Below are positions 18,807 to 27,311 of a DNA stretch of 64,000 nt, piece after piece. The notes under the pieces were generated by a model that saw only the letters and a program-made list of their open reading frames with translations, did not search any database and was not told the origin of the DNA. The stretch is from positions 62,001 to 126,000 of the forward strand of contig CAVPNH010000011.1 in assembly GCA_963706755.1 (NCBI GenBank). Direction: 5' to 3'. The DNA is from RPQJ01 sp963706755 (GTDB lineage: Bacteria > Pseudomonadota > Gammaproteobacteria > Steroidobacterales > Steroidobacteraceae). Position numbers and translations under genes: made by a program. The first letter of the stretch is position 1. Each line of letters starts with the position of its first letter.

Positions 18807-19495
18807 GCGTGGGCCGGCCGATCGTCCGCATCCGCGACCTCGTCAAGGAGTACCGGCGCGGGGCCGAGGTCGTGCGCGTGCTGGACGGCCTGTCGCTCGA
18901 CATCGAGGCCGGCGACTTCGTGGCGCTCATGGGTCCGTCCGGCTCGGGCAAGTCGACCCTGCTCAACCTGATCGGCGGGATCGACCGGCCGAACGCCGGC
19001 GAACTCGAGGTCGAGGGCCTGCGCGTCGATCGTCTCGGCGACGCCGCCCTCGCACACTGGCGGGCCGACCACGTGGGCTTCGTGTTCCAGATGTACAACC
19101 TGCTGCCGGTGCTGAGCGCGGAACGCAACGTCGAACTGCCGCTGCTCCTCAAGGACCTTAGCCGCGAGCAGCGCGCCAGGCGGGTCGCGGCGGCACTCAG
19201 GCTCGTGGGCCTCTCCGACCGCGCCAAGCACCGGCCCCGCGAGCTCTCGGGAGGGCAGGAGCAGCGGGTCGGCATCGCGCGCGCGATCGTCACCGACCCG
19301 ACACTGCTGCTCTGCGACGAGCCGACCGGGGACCTCGACCGCCGCTCCGGCGACGAGATCCTGAACCTCCTGCAGGCCCTGAATCGCGAGTACGGCAAGA
19401 CTGTCATCATGGTCACGCACGACCCGCACGCGGCGGAGCGCGCGCACCGCATCGTGCACCTCGACAAGGGCCTGCTGCGCGAGGACACGGCATGA
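18803..19495 (+). CDS. ABC exporter ATP-binding protein (MacB/LolD type)
   Basis: This 230-residue ATPase has Walker A GPSGSGKST, Q-loop FQMYNLLPVL, a modified signature ELSGGQEQRVGIARAI, Walker B LLLCDEPTGDLD and the switch His in MVTHDP. Its sequence type is that of LolD/MacB exporters, which work with FtsX-fold permeases. It starts at GTG 18803 in a GTGA overlap with the adaptor gene and overlaps the first permease by 4 bases. Confidence 0.92.
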   Translation: MSVGRPIVRIRDLVKEYRRGAEVVRVLDGLSLDIEAGDFVALMGPSGSGKSTLLNLIGGIDRPNAGELEVEGLRVDRLGDAALAHWRADHVGFVFQMYNLLPVLSAERNVELPLLLKDLSREQRARRVAAALRLVGLSDRAKHRPRELSGGQEQRVGIARAIVTDPTLLLCDEPTGDLDRRSGDEILNLLQALNREYGKTVIMVTHDPHAAERAHRIVHLDKGLLREDTA

Positions 19496-20652
19496 TCGGC
19501 AAGTACCTGCCGCTGCTCTCCGCCAGCCTGCGCCGCAAGAAGCTGAGAACCTTCTTCACGATCGCCTCGATCGTGATCGCGTTCCTGCTGTTCGGCCTTG
19601 CCGAGTCCATGCGCCATGCGCTCGAGGCCGGGGTCAACATCGCGGGCGCGGACCGGCTGCTCACCATGCACAAGGTGTCGTTCACGCAACTGCTTCCCGC
19701 GAGCTACGAGAACCGGATCCGAGGAATCGCGGGCGTGGTGGACGTCACGCCGCAGACCTGGTTCGGGGCGTGGTTCAAGGACGAGCGTAACCAGATCCCG
19801 GCGTTTCCGGTCGTGCCCGAGCCGTTCCTGAGGATGTACCCCGAGTACTCGATGCCCGAGGACCAGAAGCAGGCCTGGCTCTCGGACCGGTCCGGCATCC
19901 TGGTCGGACGGGCGCTGGCGGACGCCTACGGCTGGAAGGTCGGTGACGTGGTGCCGCTGCACTCGGCGATCTGGCGCAAGCAGGACGGCACCTTCGTCTG
20001 GGACGTCACGGTGCGGGCGATTTACGACGCGCCGCAGGGCGGCGACACGCGCAACCTGGCGCTGCACCAGGACTATTTCGAGGAGGCAAAGGCTTTCGGC
20101 AAGGGCCTCGTGGGCTGGTATCTCGTCAAGGTCCGGGACCCGAACCTCGCGCGATCCGTCTCGCGCCAGATCGACCAGGTGTTCGCCAACTCGCCAGCAG
20201 AGACCAAGACGTCCTCGGAGCGCGCAATGGCGCAGTCCTTCGTGAACCAGGTCGGCAACGTCGGCAAGATCCTGCGCGCGATCGTCACCGCGGTGTTCTT
20301 CACGATGCTGCTCGTGACCGCCAACACCATGGCGCAGTCCGTGCGCGAGCGCACGAGCGAGATCGGTGTACTGAAAACGCTCGGCTTCACCAACACGGGT
20401 GTGCTCGGCATGGTGCTCGTCGAGTCGGTCCTGGTGACCGTGATCGGCGGCGTTCTGGGTCTTGCGGCCGCCTGGTGGCTGGGCGTGCAGTTCGAGCCCG
20501 TCTTCCGGCAGTACCTTCCGGGTTTCCACCTGCCGTGGGAGGCGATCCTCGCGGGCTCGATCTACATGACAGCGCTCGGTCTCGCGGCGGGTGCCGTTCC
20601 TGCGGCGCAGGCCATGCGGCTTCGGATCGTGGAGGCGCTGCGGCGCGACTGA
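19492..20652 (+). CDS. FtsX/MacB-fold ABC permease, subunit 1
   Basis: This 386-residue inner-membrane protein has one N-terminal helix (TFFTIASIVIAFLLFGLAE), a large periplasmic MacB-type domain (about 45-260) and three C-terminal helices. The conserved coupling segment VRERTSEIGVLKTLGFTN contacts the ATPase. The ATGA overlap with the ATPase gene shows coupled translation. It and the next gene differ in sequence and probably form a heterodimer. Confidence 0.88.
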   Translation: MIGKYLPLLSASLRRKKLRTFFTIASIVIAFLLFGLAESMRHALEAGVNIAGADRLLTMHKVSFTQLLPASYENRIRGIAGVVDVTPQTWFGAWFKDERNQIPAFPVVPEPFLRMYPEYSMPEDQKQAWLSDRSGILVGRALADAYGWKVGDVVPLHSAIWRKQDGTFVWDVTVRAIYDAPQGGDTRNLALHQDYFEEAKAFGKGLVGWYLVKVRDPNLARSVSRQIDQVFANSPAETKTSSERAMAQSFVNQVGNVGKILRAIVTAVFFTMLLVTANTMAQSVRERTSEIGVLKTLGFTNTGVLGMVLVESVLVTVIGGVLGLAAAWWLGVQFEPVFRQYLPGFHLPWEAILAGSIYMTALGLAAGAVPAAQAMRLRIVEALRRD

Positions 20653-20653
20653 A

Positions 20654-21850
20654 ATGGCGATCAGTTCCTGGATCAACCAGCTTGCGGCGATCACCGCGAT
20701 GAACCTGCGCAACCTTCCGCAGCGGCTCGGGACGTCGCTGGTCGCGGTCGTGGGCATCGGTGGCGTGGTCGCCGTGCTGGTCTCGCTGCTGTCGATGGGC
20801 CAGGGGTTCCGTGCGGCGCTCGATCTTGCGGGCAGCGACGAGGTGGCGATCGTGTTGCGTGGCGGGTCGGGCGACGAACTCTCGAGTTACTTCGACCGTG
20901 ACCAGGTCGCGGTGATCGTGTCCGCGCCGGGAATCCTGCGCGACGCCCACGGGCCGGTCGCCTCGCCGGAGTTCTACACCATCGTCGACCTGCCGATGCG
21001 CAGCACCGGAACGGCCGCCAATGTGCCGTTCCGCGGCGTGACCAGCCGCGCCGTCGACGTTCGCAGCGGATTCCGCATCACGGCCGGGCGCATGTTCGAG
21101 CGGGGCAAGGACGAGGTCATCGTCGGCCGGGGGGCGTTCTCGGAGTTCGGCAACGTGGATCTCGGTCGCAAGGTCACCTGGGGCTCGCACGAGTGGCGCG
21201 TGGTCGGCGTGTTCGAGGCGGGCCGCAGCGTGTCGGAATCCGAGGTCTGGACCGACCTGACCGTGTTGCAGGGCGTGTATCGCCGCGGAAATTCCATCCA
21301 GGTCGTGCGGGCGCGGCTCACCTCGCCGGCGGCGCTCGAGACGCTCAAGGTCGCGCTCGCCGGCGACCCGCGCCTCAATGCCGCGGCGCGTGCGGAGCGG
21401 GAGTTCTATGCCGACCAGTCGCGCATCCTGGTCACGCTCATCAACTACGTCGGCACGGCGATCGCGCTCCTGATGGGAGTGGGCGCGGTGTTCGCGGCAT
21501 TGAACACGATGTACTCCTCCGTGTCGTCCCGCACGCGCGAGATCGCCACGCTGCGCGCGCTCGGGTTCGGCGCCACGCCGGTGGTGGCGTCCGTGCTGCT
21601 CGAGGCGGCCCTGCTGGGCCTGCTGGGCGGTGTGGCCGGCGGCGCGCTCGCGTACTTCGGGCTGAACGGCTACCAGGCATCGACGCTCAACTGGGCGAGC
21701 TTCAGCCAGATCGCGTTCGCCTTCACGGTGACGCCGAGGCTGCTGATCACGGGCCTCGTGTACGCGCTGATGCTCGGGCTGGTCGGAGGGTTGCTGCCGG
21801 GCCTGAGGGCCGCGCGCCTGCCCGTGACCGTGGGCCTCCGTGAGCTCTAG
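20654..21850 (+). CDS. FtsX/MacB-fold ABC permease, subunit 2
   Basis: This 398-residue protein has the same topology as the preceding permease: an N-terminal helix (SLVAVVGIGGVVAVLVSLLS), a periplasmic domain, then three helices. The coupling motif is SSRTREIATLRALGFGATPV. ATG 20654 starts two bases after the upstream stop. Two non-identical permeases plus a separate ATPase and adaptor make a split version of MacAB. Confidence 0.88.
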   Translation: MAISSWINQLAAITAMNLRNLPQRLGTSLVAVVGIGGVVAVLVSLLSMGQGFRAALDLAGSDEVAIVLRGGSGDELSSYFDRDQVAVIVSAPGILRDAHGPVASPEFYTIVDLPMRSTGTAANVPFRGVTSRAVDVRSGFRITAGRMFERGKDEVIVGRGAFSEFGNVDLGRKVTWGSHEWRVVGVFEAGRSVSESEVWTDLTVLQGVYRRGNSIQVVRARLTSPAALETLKVALAGDPRLNAAARAEREFYADQSRILVTLINYVGTAIALLMGVGAVFAALNTMYSSVSSRTREIATLRALGFGATPVVASVLLEAALLGLLGGVAGGALAYFGLNGYQASTLNWASFSQIAFAFTVTPRLLITGLVYALMLGLVGGLLPGLRAARLPVTVGLREL

Positions 21851-21860
21851 GGGCATGGGC

Positions 21861-22628
21861 ATGTCCGGACGTGGCAATCGTCCGCGGCGGGAGGAGGACG
21901 ATCCCCTTCAGCTCGCCCTGTGGCCGGCGCGCGGCGCGTTGCCCGGGTGGCACGTACGGATCAGCCGACGTGCAAGGCGGCTGTCCATGCGGGTGACTCA
22001 CGGCGGGCGCGTGGAGGTCGTGGTGCCGCCGGGTGTCGGCATCCCGGCGGTCGAACGGTTTGTCGCGCAGCACCGGGAGTGGGCGGAGCGACGCCTGCGC
22101 GAACTTGCGCTGCACGCGCCGCAAGCCGCCGACCGACGGCCATCGCGGGTTGAACTCACGCTGGCGGGGAAGTGCTGGGCTGTGGAGTACTCACGATCGT
22201 CCCGGTCCTCGGTGACGGACGGCGGGGAAGGCGTGCTGCGGGTCAGGACGCCCCAGGATACCGACGCACAGATTGGCGGTGCATTGCTTCGCTGGCTGTC
22301 CCGCGAGGCCGAGGGGCACCTGCGGGTCCGACTCGATGCCGTCGCGGCGGAATCCGGCCTCGATTACACGCGGCTGATCCTGCGGCGCCAGCGCACGCGC
22401 TGGGGAAGCTGCTCCAGGTCCGGCACGGTGAGCCTGAACGTCTGCCTGGCGTTCCAGCGGCCGGAGGTGGTGCGCTACCTGATGATCCACGAGATCTGCC
22501 ACCGGCGGCACATGAACCATTCGGCGGCTTACTGGCGGCTGGTTGAATCCATCGAGCCGGACTGGCGTGCGCTGGACAAGGAACTGCTCAAGGGTTGGCG
22601 CAACGTCCCGGGCTGGGTCTTCCCGTAG
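21861..22628 (+). CDS. YgjP-like (DUF45) zinc metallopeptidase
   Basis: This protein of about 255 residues belongs to the YgjP/WLM-like metallopeptidase family. The zinc motif is IHEICHRRHMNHSAAYWRLV (HExxH with the conserved downstream HMNHS). The preceding conserved segment is RTRWGSCSRSGTVSLN. Three possible starts exist: GTG 21840 (overlapping the permease gene), ATG 21855 and ATG 21861. The last has AGGGG 7 bases upstream and is preferred. In E. coli the relative is linked to salvage of UMP phosphatase regulation, but the general role is not settled. It follows the ABC operon directly and may be cotranscribed. Confidence 0.8.
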   Translation: MSGRGNRPRREEDDPLQLALWPARGALPGWHVRISRRARRLSMRVTHGGRVEVVVPPGVGIPAVERFVAQHREWAERRLRELALHAPQAADRRPSRVELTLAGKCWAVEYSRSSRSSVTDGGEGVLRVRTPQDTDAQIGGALLRWLSREAEGHLRVRLDAVAAESGLDYTRLILRRQRTRWGSCSRSGTVSLNVCLAFQRPEVVRYLMIHEICHRRHMNHSAAYWRLVESIEPDWRALDKELLKGWRNVPGWVFP

Positions 22629-22762
22629 CAGCCCGCCTGCCGGGCGACGCCCGCGCAGTGCGCATGCCGGTGCGCCACCTGCGCCGAAACGGCGCCTCGA
22701 TGTGTAAGATAGCGCGCCCGGTCCAGCCCAGGGACCCGAACAGCCCGGATGCGACAGCCGCG

Positions 22763-23845
22763 ATGAACGAACGCCTGCACAACATCAACGTCCTCTCGAG
22801 CGAGATCCTGCCGACGCCGGAGGAGATCAAGCGCTCGCTGCCGCTGCCGGCTGCGTCGGAGGAATTCGTATACCGCAGCCGCAGTGCCCTGCAGCGGATT
22901 CTCGACCGCGAGGACCCGAGGGTATTCGTGGTCATGGGACCGTGTTCGATCCACGACACGGCCGCGGCGCGCGAGTACGCGATGCGCCTGCGCGGCCTCG
23001 CCGAGCGGGTCGAGGGCACGATGCAGCTCCTCATGCGCGTGTACTTCGAGAAGCCGCGGACGACGGTCGGCTGGAAGGGCTTGATCAACGACCCCGACAT
23101 GGACGACTCGTTCCACATCGAGAAGGGCATCTGCCAGGCGCGCGAGCTGCTCCTGTTCCTTGCCGCCCAGGGCGTTCCAGCGGCAACCGAAGCGCTCGAC
23201 CCGATCATGCCGCAGTACCTGTCGGAACTCGTGTCGTGGACGGCCATCGGCGCCCGTACCACGGAGTCCCAGACGCACCGTGAGATGGCGAGCGGGCTGT
23301 CCACTCCGGTCGGCTTCAAGAACGGGACCGATGGTTCGCTCGCGGTGGCGGTGAATGCGCTGCAGTCGGCGCGGCACCCCCATCACTTCCTCGGCATCAC
23401 CCAGCAGGGACAGTCCGCCGTGTTCCGCACGCGGGGAAACCGCTACGGCCACATCGTGCTCCGCGGCGGCGGCGGGCGTACCAACTACGATTCAGTGAAC
23501 ATCGCGCTCTGCGAGCGGGAACTCGAGAAGGCGGGCCTGCCTGCAAACATCGTCGTCGACTGCAGCCACGGGAATTCCGCCAAGGACCCGGGCCTGCAGC
23601 CGCTGGTTGCGGAGAACCTCGCGAACCAGATCCTCGAGGGCAATACCTCGATCGTCGGGCTGATGCTCGAGAGCAACTTGCACTGGGGAAGCCAGCCGAT
23701 CCCGGCGAATCGCAGCGAGCTGCAGTACGGCGTGTCGGTCACGGATGCCTGCATCGACTGGGAGACCACCGAAGGGCTCCTGCAGTCGCTGGACGCGCGG
23801 CTGCGCCTGGCGCCGAGGTTCGCCCGGGGGACGGCCGCCGCCTGA
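22763..23845 (+). CDS. aroG: 3-deoxy-7-phosphoheptulonate synthase (class I DAHP synthase)
   Basis: This 360-residue enzyme condenses PEP and erythrose 4-phosphate, the first step of the shikimate pathway. Family motifs include VFVVMGPCSIHDTAAAREYA, the PEP-binding RVYFEKPRTTVGWKGLINDP, AIGARTTESQTHREMASGLS and IVVDCSHGNSAKD. It is the AroF/AroG/AroH type, and the feedback specificity cannot be told. ATG 22763 gives the normal N terminus MNERLHNINVLSSEILPTP. Confidence 0.93.
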   Translation: MNERLHNINVLSSEILPTPEEIKRSLPLPAASEEFVYRSRSALQRILDREDPRVFVVMGPCSIHDTAAAREYAMRLRGLAERVEGTMQLLMRVYFEKPRTTVGWKGLINDPDMDDSFHIEKGICQARELLLFLAAQGVPAATEALDPIMPQYLSELVSWTAIGARTTESQTHREMASGLSTPVGFKNGTDGSLAVAVNALQSARHPHHFLGITQQGQSAVFRTRGNRYGHIVLRGGGGRTNYDSVNIALCERELEKAGLPANIVVDCSHGNSAKDPGLQPLVAENLANQILEGNTSIVGLMLESNLHWGSQPIPANRSELQYGVSVTDACIDWETTEGLLQSLDARLRLAPRFARGTAAA

Positions 23846-23909
23846 TCGCGCCCGTGGCATCCCTCATGGCGGCCTGCTGCGCGAGGCCGGGGCAGGGGCG
23901 CCGGTCGGC

Positions 23910-23918
23910 TGCTAATAT
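23910..23918 (+). promoter_or_regulatory. Extended -10 promoter candidate for the peroxiredoxin gene
   Basis: TGC followed directly by TAATAT (23910-23918) fits an extended -10 element, 37 bases before the start codon. Confidence 0.35.
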
Positions 23919-23954
23919 CAGGCCCCAGTTCTACGGATCCGGGAGGACCAGACA

Positions 23955-24437
23955 ATGACGATCAAAGTTGGCGACAAGATGCCCGCGGGCGTATTCACCT
24001 ACCCCGGCCCGGATGGGCCGCAGAAGATGACGGCCGACCAGCTCTTTGTCGGCAAAAAGGTCGTGCTGTTCTCGGTGCCAGGGGCATTCACCCCCACCTG
24101 CGACGCGAGGCATCTGCCGGGCTTCGTCCAGCATGCGGCGGACTTCAAGGCGAAGGGCGTGGACACGGTGGCGTGCATGGCCGTGAACGACGTGTTCGTG
24201 ATGAAGGCCTGGGGCAAGGCCTCGGCGGTCGAAGACACGGTGCTGATGCTTGCCGACGGCAACGGCGACTACGCCAAGGCGCTGGGCCTCGAATTCGACG
24301 CGTCCGGATTCGGCATGGGCGTGCGAGGCAAGCGCTTCGCTATCGTTGCAAACGATGGTGTGGTGACCGGCCTCTTCGTCGAGGGCCCGGGCGAGTTCAA
24401 GGTCTCGAGCGCCGAGCACGTCCTCGGCCAGCTCTGA
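23955..24437 (+). CDS. Peroxiredoxin, Prx5 type
   Basis: This 160-residue thiol peroxidase reduces hydrogen peroxide and organic peroxides. The peroxidatic Cys is in PGAFTPTCDARHLPG, the exact Prx5 motif. No fused glutaredoxin domain is present, so an external glutaredoxin or thioredoxin would recycle it. GGGAGGACC lies just upstream of the ATG. It is a single-gene unit with its own promoter-like element and terminator. Confidence 0.92.
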   Translation: MTIKVGDKMPAGVFTYPGPDGPQKMTADQLFVGKKVVLFSVPGAFTPTCDARHLPGFVQHAADFKAKGVDTVACMAVNDVFVMKAWGKASAVEDTVLMLADGNGDYAKALGLEFDASGFGMGVRGKRFAIVANDGVVTGLFVEGPGEFKVSSAEHVLGQL

Positions 24438-24473
24438 CAGCGCGCCCTGCCGCGCGGGTAACGTCCACAAACG

Positions 24474-24505
24474 ACGAGGGCCGCAGATGCGGCCCTCGTT
24501 CTTCT
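24474..24505 (+). terminator. Rho-independent terminator of the peroxiredoxin gene
   Basis: ACGAGGGCCGC (24474-24484) pairs with GCGGCCCTCGT (24489-24499), followed by TCTTCTT. It lies between convergent genes and may also act on etfA transcripts. Confidence 0.7.
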
Positions 24506-24571
24506 TGCCCCGATGGGCGCCGTGGACGCCGGCGTCTTTCGCCGACGACGACCCGGCCATCCCTGGGCCTG

Positions 24572-25513
24572 TCAGCCCAGCTGCTTTTCGAGCTCCGGCA
24601 CGATCGAGAACAGGTCGCCCACCAGGCCGATGTCGGCGGCCTCGAAGATCGGCGCCTCGCCGTCCTTGTTGATGGCGACGATGGTGCGCGCGTCCTTGAT
24701 GCCAGTCATGTGCTGGATCGCGCCCGAGATCCCGACGCCGATGTACAGCTCCGGCGCGATGATCTTGCCGGTCTGTCCAATCTGCAGGTCGTTCTGGATG
24801 TAACCCGCGTCGACTGCGGCGCGCGAGGCGCCCACCGCGGCGCCGAGCTTGTCGGCCAGGCTGAAGATCAGCTTGAAGCCGTCGGCGCTGCCGAGGGCCC
24901 GTCCGCCCGCGACGACTCGAGAGGCGGACTGCAGGTCCGGCCGGCCGGTCGAGGCGCCGGAGCGCGAGACGAAGCGGGTGTGCGTGGGGAGCGCGACACC
25001 CGGATCCACCTTGGTGATCGCCGCGCTGCCGCCCGTCGCCGCGGCCTCGAACGAGGCCACCCGAACGGTCGCGACGACCTTGTCGCCGGCGGGCACGTCC
25101 AGCGTGAGCACGGCGTTGCCGGCGTACACGGGGCGCTTGAAGCGGTGGGGACCCTCAACCGACATTACGTCACTCACCTGCCCGACGCCGAGCAGCGCTG
25201 CGACGCGCGGCATCAGGTCCTTGCCGAAGGTGGTCGACGGGCCGAAAACATGCGTGTAGTCCGCGGCAAGCTTCGCGACCTGGGGCGCGAGCACTGCCGC
25301 GAGACCTTCGGCATTGGCCGGGTTGTCGGCGGCGAGCACCTTGCCGACGCCGGTGATGGCCGCCGCCTGGGCCGCGACGGCCGAGGAGTCGGTGGCCAGG
25401 ACCAGCACGTCGATCGCGGCGCCCGGGATCTTCGCGGCGCAGCTCACGCACTTGAGGGTGCTTGGATTGAGCCTGGCGCCGTCGTGTTCTGCAATGACAA
25501 GTATCTTGCTCAT
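24572..25513 (-). CDS. etfA: Electron transfer flavoprotein, alpha subunit
   Basis: This 313-residue FAD-binding subunit passes electrons from acyl-CoA and other dehydrogenases to ETF-ubiquinone oxidoreductase. The C-terminal FAD domain has the family pattern IIAPELYIGVGISGAIQHMT and GIKDARTIVAINKDGEAPIF. It begins at 25513, overlapping the etfB stop by one base, so the two subunits are translated together. No dehydrogenase gene is adjacent. Confidence 0.95.
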   Translation of the reverse strand: MSKILVIAEHDGARLNPSTLKCVSCAAKIPGAAIDVLVLATDSSAVAAQAAAITGVGKVLAADNPANAEGLAAVLAPQVAKLAADYTHVFGPSTTFGKDLMPRVAALLGVGQVSDVMSVEGPHRFKRPVYAGNAVLTLDVPAGDKVVATVRVASFEAAATGGSAAITKVDPGVALPTHTRFVSRSGASTGRPDLQSASRVVAGGRALGSADGFKLIFSLADKLGAAVGASRAAVDAGYIQNDLQIGQTGKIIAPELYIGVGISGAIQHMTGIKDARTIVAINKDGEAPIFEAADIGLVGDLFSIVPELEKQLG

Positions 25514-26268
25514 TACACCAACCCCTTCTTCTTGAGCGCGTCGACGAGTTCCGCGACGTCCTTGACCATCACGCCTTTCTGCCGCTGCGGCGGCGGCTCG
25601 ACCTTCACCGTGGTGAAGGCCGGGGTGTCGCCCACGCCGAAGTCCGCGAGGGCGAGCGTGTCGAGCGGCTTTTTCTTCGCCTTCATGATGTCGGGCAGTT
25701 TCACGTAGCGCGGCTCGTTCAGCCGCAGGTCGACGCTCAGCACTGCGGGCAGGTCGATCTCGAGAACCTCGAGGCCGGTGTCGACTTCACGCGTGACCGT
25801 CGCCCTGCCGTCGGCGATCTCGACCTTCGAGCAGGACACCGCCTGCGGCCGGTCCCAGATGCCGGCGAGCATCTGCGCCGTCTGGCCGTTGTCGTCGTCG
25901 ATGGCCTGCTTGCCGACCAGCACGAGGAATGGTTGTTCCTTCTCGATCAGCTTGTGGAAGATCCGCGCGACCGACAGGGGCCCGACCACCGCATCCGCCT
26001 GCACCAGCACGGCGCGGTCGGCGCCCATCGCGAGCGCCGTGCGCAGCTGCTGCTGGGTGTCCGCCGGCCCGATGCTGACCGCGAGCACCTCGTCGGCCAG
26101 GCCGCGTTCCTTGATGCGTAGCGCTTCCTCGAGGGCAATTTCGTCGAAGGGGTTGAGGCTCATCTTGACCCCTTCGGTGATCACGCCGGAATTGTCCGGC
26201 TTGACGCGGATGCGGACGTTGTAGTCCACCACGCGTTTCACGCCAACCATGATTCTGCGCACGCGCAT
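25513..26268 (-). CDS. etfB: Electron transfer flavoprotein, beta subunit
   Basis: This 251-residue partner of EtfA binds AMP. Family signature segments are MVGVKRVVDYNVRIRVKPD and GADRAVLVQADAVVGPLSVA, and NPFDEIALEEALRIKE is typical. The ATG at 26268 has AGAGGAG just upstream. An internal ATG six codons later (MVGVKR) is the start used by many homologues. It is the first gene of etfBA. Confidence 0.95.
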   Translation of the reverse strand: MRVRRIMVGVKRVVDYNVRIRVKPDNSGVITEGVKMSLNPFDEIALEEALRIKERGLADEVLAVSIGPADTQQQLRTALAMGADRAVLVQADAVVGPLSVARIFHKLIEKEQPFLVLVGKQAIDDDNGQTAQMLAGIWDRPQAVSCSKVEIADGRATVTREVDTGLEVLEIDLPAVLSVDLRLNEPRYVKLPDIMKAKKKPLDTLALADFGVGDTPAFTTVKVEPPPQRQKGVMVKDVAELVDALKKKGLV

Positions 26269-26399
26269 GACTCCTCTTGCCGTTTAGTCGACCGAATCTA
26301 CCTTGCGTTGCAGCAACTTACCAGCCTCGGGAACTACCGGGGTCACCGAAGCCGGCGCGAGCTTCGACGTGTTTCCTGGCGGTGCAACGGATGGGTTTC

Positions 26400-27311
26400 T
26401 CAGGACCTCCAGCCGCGCTTTTCGTCGAGCTGGCGGGTGAGATTCAGGAGCCGCTTGTAGCTCTCGTACCGACGTGAGTCGATTTCACCACTTTCGACGG
26501 CGAGCCGGATGGCGCACTGTGGTTCCCGGCTGTGGATGCAGTCCTGGAACCGGCACCCGTCCGCCCGCGCCAGTACCTCGGGGAAACCGCGCTGCACGTC
26601 CTTGAGCGGCACGACCGGTGGTGCGTAGTCGCGTACGCCCGGGGAGTCCGCGAGTTCGCCCCAGGGCAACCGGACGATTGCCGAGGACACGGTCGTGTGG
26701 CGGCCCTCGCTCGAGCGCTCCGACAGGCGCCCGATCGCGCGAACCGCGTCTCCGGCCAATGCGTTAAGGACCGAAGACTTGCCGACGCCCGACTGTCCGG
26801 CGAGCAGCGTCCGCTTGCCGCGCAAGGCGTCGATGAGCCCGTTCAGCCCGCTGCCGGTGCGAGCCGAAACGAAGCATACCGGGAAGTCGAGCGCGCGCAG
26901 GGGCTCGACAAATGCCAGGTCGCCGGCATCGGCGGGGAGGTCGGTCTTGTTGACGATGAGCAGTGGAGAAATGCCGGCATAGCAGGCGCCCGCGACGTAC
27001 CGATCGACGATGAACGGGTCGCAGGCGGGCAGGGCGGCCACGACGATCCCGAGCTGGTCGAGGTTCGCGGCGATGGACTCCTCGAGGCCGCGGCTGTCGC
27101 TGCGGCTCAGGAGATTTCGCCTCGGCAGGCGCTCGACCACGGTCCAGTCGTCGGAGCCCTCGTGCCACTCGACGCGTACTTCGTCACCCGCGACGACGTC
27201 GAGCTTCCGGCCGCGCAGCTTGCAGGGCATGGCCTGGCCGCCCTGCAGTTCAACGACGACCCGCCGCCCGTAGGACTCGACGACGCATCCGGTGTCCTTG
27301 CGAACGCTCAC
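26400..27311 (-). CDS. rsgA: Ribosome small-subunit-dependent GTPase A
   Basis: This 303-residue circularly permuted GTPase helps late 30S assembly. An N-terminal OB domain (VVVELQGGQAMPCKLRGRKL) precedes the GTPase motifs in permuted order: NKTDLP (G4), then SARTGSGL (G5), LAGQSGVGKSSVLNAL (G1) and DSPGVRD (G3). The C-terminal zinc region has the Cys/His spacing FQDCIHSREPQCAIRLAV. It overlaps the upstream protease gene by 4 bases. Confidence 0.94.
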   Translation of the reverse strand: MSVRKDTGCVVESYGRRVVVELQGGQAMPCKLRGRKLDVVAGDEVRVEWHEGSDDWTVVERLPRRNLLSRSDSRGLEESIAANLDQLGIVVAALPACDPFIVDRYVAGACYAGISPLLIVNKTDLPADAGDLAFVEPLRALDFPVCFVSARTGSGLNGLIDALRGKRTLLAGQSGVGKSSVLNALAGDAVRAIGRLSERSSEGRHTTVSSAIVRLPWGELADSPGVRDYAPPVVPLKDVQRGFPEVLARADGCRFQDCIHSREPQCAIRLAVESGEIDSRRYESYKRLLNLTRQLDEKRGWRS

